Part shown: positions 62,005 to 64,000 of the stretch, piece after piece
Layout: the number at the start of each line of letters is the position of its first letter
Numbering within the stretch: position 1 is the first letter of the stretch
Assembly: GCA_004154925.1 (NCBI GenBank)
Contig: QJNS01000258.1
Span: 45,197 to 109,196 of the forward strand
Source: Monosporascus cannonballus
Lineage: Eukaryota; Ascomycota; Sordariomycetes; Xylariales
Direction: 5' to 3'
Length of the DNA: 64,000 nt
Position numbers and translations under genes: made by a program
Notes under the pieces: model-generated
What the model saw: the letters and a program-made list of their open reading frames with translations, nothing else
What the model was told of the DNA's origin: nothing
Databases searched by the model: none

Positions 62005-63829
62005 GTTTGTACGCGTTTCAGCCTACTCATGGGTATTTTAGGCGGGAGCGGCGGGAAGTCGTTAGGCGGGAGCGGTGATGGTACAGTGATGTTCTGTCTC
62101 TAGCTGTTAGAATCAAGCATTGATATGGGTCATGGAAGGTACCAACAATGAGTGATGCGCGGCCAGCCGACTCGGTAACAGGCGAACTCGAAGAAGGCTA
62201 ATGCGTGAGGACTTTGTCGTGGCCCTCTTACAATATGCAAGCCTCAGGATGAGGAGTCTATGGAAAATCTGGTCGAAACAGATCAAGGGAAGTGTATGGT
62301 GATGAGCAGATCCTGCTGGTGGGTGAGATGAACAGTAAGTGAAAATTCGAGGGGGGCGAGGGGCACTAGCTGGGCAAGCACTACATGGTACTTCCGTACA
62401 TGTCGAAGTCATCGTCAACGCTAGAGGTCATCGTCGACTATAGGGTTATCGTCGGTAAAGATGTTATCGTTAACCATAGAGTTGTTGTTAAGTAAAGTGT
62501 TAACGTTGACTATAGCGTTATCGTCGATTTCGGAACTTTACTGTAATAACCAGCCATTCATAGGTTAATACAGATGCAGCTATGGTCTTTGTAGAATTTG
62601 TCTATATAATTTAACCTATGTAAAGCTAGGTCATTATAGAGGCAACCTATTACACGCTATTACGCATGCTATCATAAAGCTTGTGCTGGTGTATCTATTT
62701 CGCCTTCATTGTGGATCCCATTAGTTGTTAATAGTTATCAGTAAAATCGAATCACCAAGACGCACATTAAGAACCAGCGTTCATGTGGTTTCGAACTTTT
62801 GACGTCCTACACTGGTATTCAGAACCCCGAGTTACAGAAGAAGACCAATGCCAGGCGGGTCGAGGTCTATGTCAAACAGCGCGCTTAACGACGACATACG
62901 GTATGGGCAGTGTCGATAAAAAAAATCATGTTGGATAGATAGTGTCCACGTCATACCAGATGAAGCAATTATTACTACTCTGTGGAATCTTTTCTCCAGG
63001 CCTAAGGCCTTAATATCCTGAGTTCCGTAAACCCAAGAAGATGACAATAATATATAAGAAGGAAGAAATGGTGCTCGGCATTTGTATGATGAAAGGAGTT
63101 AAAGCTTACTTATTAATATGTTGCTTGCCTGTGCAGCATGTCATATTCCTTGCCGGTTGTGCGCATGATTTTGGATTTAATTCAACATTTACCCCTAAGA
63201 CCTATTTGCCCGAGAAAGCAGCATTATGGAGGTACCTGATGTGATAACTTGTGTTTTCCAGCCTCCTTTTAGCTTCCCGAACAGTCATTAACTGCCTCTT
63301 TGTCCTCGTCTCACACTGTTTCCACCGGCCAAGCGGCAAGCGGAATATGATGCGGACGCAAGTGGGGCAACGAAGTCCGGAAAGACCCTGAAGTGCCGAT
63401 TCAGGGGTCGGCGAAATGGAAAGATTGCTTTTCGATACGAGACGAACGCATGGACGGAGGTAGACGACCTGAACTGGCGAAATATATTTGGCTCATTTAT
63501 AGTTATACCTTATGGCGCTTCGAATCTTACAGTCATATCTTATATAGAACTTGCCAGCAATAGGCTAAAGATTGAGGGGGAGATAATTCCTCGCCTGAAT
63601 ATTTCCACTGTATTTGGAGATATATGCCCCAACAGAAATTGTAAGCCTATGCTTGAGCACGGCCTCTCTGTATAACACAATTTGACGTACGGCTAAAGAG
63701 CAAGCCTGTGACATTGTCAGGGAAAATGGTAAAGTACGGAGTGAGAGGCAGAAGAAGCAGCCCAGCAGGTGGTTCATAGTATGGGTAGTGAATAAATAAC
63801 CATTAATGCCTGCCCTTTTCTAACTACTC
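62005..63829. other. Intergenic with a minisatellite
   Basis: Apart from the 18-bp repeat, no gene is supported. Small frames (62113-62418, 62832-63047, 63041-63244, 63565-63777) lack recognisable domains. Confidence 0.4.
62406..62535. repeat. 18-bp degenerate tandem repeat, about 7 units
   Basis: Units follow the pattern GGTTATCGTCGACTATAG with substitutions, one of them with an extra base. Most differences are transitions. Confidence 0.75.
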
Positions 63830-63962
63830 GGGGGCGAAGCCCCCCTATATATACATAAACTGGAGTCATATTGGTGGGTCGCTGGGCCCCGGAAAGGGGG
63901 CCGCACCTTGGCATCTGATAGAGTTACCCTTCTTACCGTGCTCCTGTCCTCAGGAGCACTAT
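63829..63962. other. Cluster of three strong hairpins
   Basis: GGGG-GCGAAGC-CCCC at about 63830-63845; GGCCCC/GGGGCC around GGAAA at 63885-63902; GTGCTCCTG/CAGGAGCAC with a TCCT loop at 63938-63959. No coding frame or known RNA family recognised. Confidence 0.6.
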
Positions 63963-63974
63963 TGGAGGCCCGCC

Positions 63975-64000
63975 GGGGGGGGGGGGGGGGGGTCGGGGGG
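63975..64000. repeat. Poly-G tract at the window end
   Basis: Eighteen consecutive G (63975-63992), then TC and six more G. Could be real or a sequencing or assembly artefact near a contig end. Confidence 0.8.

Noticed and set aside
62770..62830. TTCGAA-containing stretch resembling a tRNA T-arm
   Set aside because: No acceptor or anticodon stems could be formed around it.

Overview
The window looks like nuclear chromosomal DNA of a filamentous ascomycete (Pezizomycotina). Genes are compact, introns are 48-155 bp with fungal-type branch sites, and the gene set is typical: SWIRM, SDR, HD, SET, PEX16 and AA9 LPMO genes, plus a GH93-like BNR pseudogene. A large extremely AT-rich block in the middle is packed with transposon copies mutated in the manner of repeat-induced point mutation (RIP).

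Layout. (1) 1-11,300, GC-balanced: the 3' end of a SWIRM-domain gene (+), an SDR oxidoreductase with one intron (-), an intronless HD-domain phosphohydrolase (+), a SET-domain protein (-) and a secreted BNR/sialidase-fold (GH93-like) gene broken by frameshifts and a stop (-). (2) 11,301 to about 54,590, an AT-rich island with no intact host gene: at least five Ty3/Gypsy chromovirus copies or remnants (A-E), two pogo/Fot1-like DNA transposons (P1, P2), solo LTRs, a SINE-like 288-bp insert and about 3.2 kb of unidentified AT-rich sequence. The order of insertion can be read from target-site duplications: P1 was split by Gypsy B (TSD TTTTA), B was split by Gypsy C (TSD ATAGA), Gypsy D by P2 (TSD TA) and Gypsy E by the SINE-like element (TSD ATATT). 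Gypsy A is a separate insertion (TSD ATTTT), and a solo LTR sits at 53.4 kb (TSD CTAGG). (3) About 54,591-64,000, GC-balanced: PEX16 (-), a five-exon AA9 lytic polysaccharide monooxygenase (-), a two-exon single-pass membrane protein with a Cys-rich (PAN-like) C-terminal domain (-), an 18-bp minisatellite, a cluster of perfect hairpins and a terminal poly-G tract.

The host genes show no operon-like or biosynthetic-cluster logic. They cover chromatin (SWIRM, SET), nucleotide or phosphate metabolism (HD), redox (SDR), peroxisome biogenesis (PEX16) and plant-polymer degradation (AA9 and the dead GH93-like gene). No unambiguous new system was found. The most informative content is the datable nested-transposon record, the SINE-like element and a possible mitochondrial isoform of the SDR. 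Domain calls are by eye; no database search or computation was run.
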